From Paeniroseomonas aquatica (lineage in GTDB: Bacteria; Pseudomonadota; Alphaproteobacteria; Acetobacterales; Acetobacteraceae), in contig NZ_JAUFPN010000015.1 in NCBI RefSeq assembly GCF_030409335.1, positions 1 through 64,000 of the forward strand: a DNA stretch of 64,000 bases. The letters run 5' to 3'. This document shows, one piece after another, positions 62,113 to 64,000 of this stretch. Below the pieces are notes generated by a model. The model was not told where the DNA came from and did not search any database. It saw only the letters and a list, made by a program, of their open reading frames with translations. Every line of letters starts with the position of its first letter. The stretch's first letter is position 1. The position numbers and the translations under genes are program-made.

Positions 62113-63063
62113 TCAGAGCCCTACGAGTTTAGCCGGACTATCAGCGACCAGCTTAGCCCGCCTGACATAGCCGCGCATCGTTTTGAGATCTTTGTGGCGG
62201 GAGTGCTCCATGATCGCCTCGTCGCGGGCCCCGGCCTTGTAGGCCTCGGTGATGAAGCCGGCGCGCAAGCCATGCGCGGAAAGCCGCTCGAGCCCAGTGT
62301 GAGTCAGACCGGCTATGGCCACCCGACGCGCCAGGATCTTCGGCAGGGCGTACGCGTGCAACGCGGTCAGCTCCACCGTGCTCCAGCGATCGATCTTGCG
62401 AAACACCGGTCCATACTGGCATCCGGAAGCGCGCAGCCAAGTCTCTGTGGCGCGGACCGGGCAGGTCTCTGGCTTCATGCCGCGCGGAATTCCCAGCTCA
62501 ACGCCATGGCCTTCCTGGTCGGATTTAGCGCGAGGGATGAGCAGCTTCATGCCGTCAGGCGTAAAGGTAAGGTGCTCTCGCTGTACGGCGACCAATTCTG
62601 AGCGTCGCAACGCTCCGGCAAATCCGAGCAGCAACAAAGCTCGGTCGCGCAGACCAGCCAAATCGGTGCCACAGGTCGCTACCAGCTTGCGTAACTCAGC
62701 GATGCCGATCGCCGCGGCCCGGCGTTGAGGCATGCCATGCCTGCGGAAGATGCCGATCAGCGTGTCGCGGATTGCCGGATGCGATGCTGCCCAAGCGACA
62801 CCTTTCATCCGGTGTGCCCGTCCAATGGCCACCAACCTGCGTCGCAGGGTCGATCGGGCATGGCTGACGGCAATCGAGGCTAGATAGGCCGCGACGGTGG
62901 TGGGGTCAGCGGGCAAGGCCGTGGCATTCCGTTGCTGGCACCACGCCGAGAACTCCGCCCAATCGGCCGCATAGGCCTTGAGCGTCGCCGGTGCCAAAGC
63001 CTGGCGGGCGTAGTTCGCGGCCAGCGTCAAGTCCGCAGCGGGCAGGATGGTTAGCTCTGACAT
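62113..63063 (-). CDS. Tyrosine recombinase/integrase
   Basis: 316 aa. N-terminal SAM-like domain (ALAPATLKAYAADWAEFSAW), catalytic Arg I in AGALRRSEL, H-x-x-R in SAHGLRAGF, final HSRHKDLKTMRGYVRRA with the nucleophile Tyr. Catalytic set complete. A palindromic candidate core site lies 56 bases upstream. Confidence 0.93.
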   Translation of the reverse strand: MSELTILPAADLTLAANYARQALAPATLKAYAADWAEFSAWCQQRNATALPADPTTVAAYLASIAVSHARSTLRRRLVAIGRAHRMKGVAWAASHPAIRDTLIGIFRRHGMPQRRAAAIGIAELRKLVATCGTDLAGLRDRALLLLGFAGALRRSELVAVQREHLTFTPDGMKLLIPRAKSDQEGHGVELGIPRGMKPETCPVRATETWLRASGCQYGPVFRKIDRWSTVELTALHAYALPKILARRVAIAGLTHTGLERLSAHGLRAGFITEAYKAGARDEAIMEHSRHKDLKTMRGYVRRAKLVADSPAKLVGL

Positions 63064-63118
63064 GCAGCAATTCCAACGGGTTCAGCGGCTCAGGGCAGAG
63101 AATATGGCATGATAGTGA

Positions 63119-63149
63119 AAGGCTCCATAATAAAGCATTATGGAGCCTT
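63119..63149. repeat. Candidate recombinase core site
   Basis: AAGGCTCCATAAT and ATTATGGAGCCTT, perfect 13-base arms around AAAGC (or 12-base arms with a 7-base spacer). Geometry fits a tyrosine-recombinase core site; could also be an operator for the integrase gene. Confidence 0.55.
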
Positions 63150-63170
63150 AGTTCAGATGCGAGGTAGGCA

Positions 63171-63197
63171 GCCCCAGCCGTTAAAACCGGCTGGGGC
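63171..63197. terminator. Perfect 10-base hairpin
   Basis: GCCCCAGCCG / CGGCTGGGGC with a 7-base loop TTAAAAC. Lies between the integrase and the broken small gene. Only a short A-run follows on the plus strand, so terminator activity is uncertain. Confidence 0.45.
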
Positions 63198-63253
63198 AAA
63201 CGCATCGTGACGGCATTCGGGCCGCCAACGTAAGCCTGTGGAAGTTTGGCAGC

Positions 63254-63523
63254 CTACCCGGGTCGCTCCTTCCTACCCAGGGGGTCTGTGTCTAGCGGCA
63301 CGACGTCGAGCTCGAGCCGCCTGGCGGCGGCTTGCTAAGCGGCCACGTCGCCAGCGCACCATTGCCGGCGATTTAGCAGGTTTACGGCCTCACCTGCAGG
63401 CAGGCCGACTGCAGCGCCGAACGCCGCCGAGGTGGTGATGCCCCGGTCGTCCAAAGTGGTGTTGATCGTGTAGCGAAGGCGAATAGCTAGCAGCCGCTCA
63501 GCTTGTCGGGCGGGGTCACGCAT
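63254..63523 (-). pseudogene. Small HTH-like gene with an in-frame stop
   Basis: ATG 63523. 62 residues (AFGAAVGLPAGEAVNLLNRR, then WCAGDVAA) run to TAG at 63337-63335. The frame continues with QAAARRLELDVVPLDT to a second stop at 63256-63254, as expected if the TAG was once a Leu TTG. Confidence 0.5.
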
Positions 63524-63557
63524 GCGCCCTGCCCTACTGCCTCGCTCTGCTGGCGGC

Positions 63558-63590
63558 CAGTGGTCAAAACTTGATGTTTAGTGCCGTCCA
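63558..63590. repeat. Dispersed GGTACC-type repeat, copy R6 (diverged)
   Basis: CAGTGGTCAAAACTTGATG then TTTAGTGCC; aligned with R3 over about 30 bases with changes including GGTACC to AGTGCC. Confidence 0.45.
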
Positions 63591-63608
63591 CTTCCGATCC
63601 GAACGGAC

Positions 63609-63986
63609 CTAAGAGGCTACAACGGCCATAGTTTGGCCGGCGGCCCAAAGCCAACGTCCTGAGGACTGACTGAAGACGCACAGGGAGTGATACCGCCCAC
63701 TCACTGCCCGTCCATCGACCCGTAATTCATCGTTGATCGAAAGGGTAGCTACCGCGAAGCTGTCGATCGACTTCACTGTGAGGTTTGCGATCCGTTGTTG
63801 CGTGAACACCACCCTTCCAGAGGTGCAGTACGCCTCGATGTAGCCGGCCTTGTCGAACGACCTGCCGCCCGCATTGAGGTAGACAAAGTCGTCGTGAATT
63901 AAGACGTCCAGGTGACTGGCCTGCCTCGCAACGAGAGCTTCGGCCTTCGCCTCCAGCACAGTCCGTATCTCATCTGCTGTCACCAT
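63609..63986 (-). CDS. NTF2-like (SnoaL/DUF4440-type) protein
   Basis: 125 aa from ATG 63986; an upstream TTG at 63998 is also in frame. EAKAEALVARQASHLDVLIH, VYLNAGGRSFDKAGYIEAYC and WLWAAGQTM give the usual helix-helix-cone strands of the NTF2-like fold. Function unknown. Confidence 0.75.
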   Translation of the reverse strand: MVTADEIRTVLEAKAEALVARQASHLDVLIHDDFVYLNAGGRSFDKAGYIEAYCTSGRVVFTQQRIANLTVKSIDSFAVATLSINDELRVDGRAVSGRYHSLCVFSQSSGRWLWAAGQTMAVVAS

Positions 63987-64000
63987 GACATTGAGCAAAG

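Noticed and set aside
1-64000. tRNA, rRNA or CRISPR
   Set aside because: No cloverleaf, rRNA sequence or regularly spaced direct repeats noticed by eye; a tRNA scan would be needed to exclude a degenerate one.

Overview
The window looks like conjugative-plasmid or ICE DNA from a GC-rich alphaproteobacterium. The Rhodospirillales/Acetobacteraceae are my guess, not something the sequence proves. Supporting signs are high-GC coding with GTG and TTG starts, an alphaproteobacterial GTTC-N7-GTTC LexA box in front of umuDC, and a GcrA-like regulator. I see no replication initiator, rRNA, tRNA or CRISPR array.

From 1 to about 41.5 kb lies a nearly complete MPF-I (IncI/Dot-Icm-like) type IV secretion system for conjugation. 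The left arm carries a periplasmic DsbC-like protein (plus strand), then on the minus strand a lipoprotein, a coiled-coil protein, DotA/TraY, a Toprim primase-like protein, secreted accessory proteins and a TcpQ-like protein. An XRE regulator and an IS3-family element follow; the IS appears to have cut the 5' end of a GcrA-like gene. The right arm (plus strand) has DotI-DotH-DotG, DotF-DotE, DotP-DotN-DotO and a lipoprotein. An inserted accessory patch (23.5-25.9 kb: an AT-richer unknown gene and a GNAT gene) comes next. Then come DotD-DotC-DotB-IcmT-(unknown)-transglycosylase-DotM, a membrane protein and the DotL coupling ATPase. The DNA-processing module follows: a TrwC-type (MobF) relaxase with a small upstream partner on the minus strand, a probable oriT at about 38.05 kb, and a divergent stbABC-like partition set with a P-loop ATPase. 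An SH3-like secreted protein and a second transglycosylase close the backbone.

Almost every transcription unit of this backbone, and none that I found outside it, is preceded by the same 9-base word, (A/G)TTCGCGCC. It usually lies 20-60 bases before the start codon. It is commonly followed by a hairpin whose 3' arm carries the Shine-Dalgarno sequence. I regard this as the most interesting signal in the window: a candidate shared control element for the transfer regulon.

From about 41.6 to 64 kb the content is accessory: a DUF5710/HNH-like protein, a HAD phosphatase, an unknown gene behind a perfect 13-base inverted repeat, LexA-controlled umuDC, alpha/beta hydrolases, a C45-like Ntn hydrolase, GNATs, a GFA protein, a MATE pump, a metallophosphoesterase, a two-gene operon (479 and 545 aa) with a PLD-like C-terminal motif that may be a defence cassette, a transglutaminase-like protein, a Nudix hydrolase, a methyltransferase, a tyrosine recombinase with a palindromic candidate core site, a small gene broken by a stop, and an NTF2-like protein. 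A family of palindromic repeats (GGTACC arms around a central CTAG) is scattered through this part and also sits at the edge of the patch inside the tra region, which suggests a shared acquisition route.
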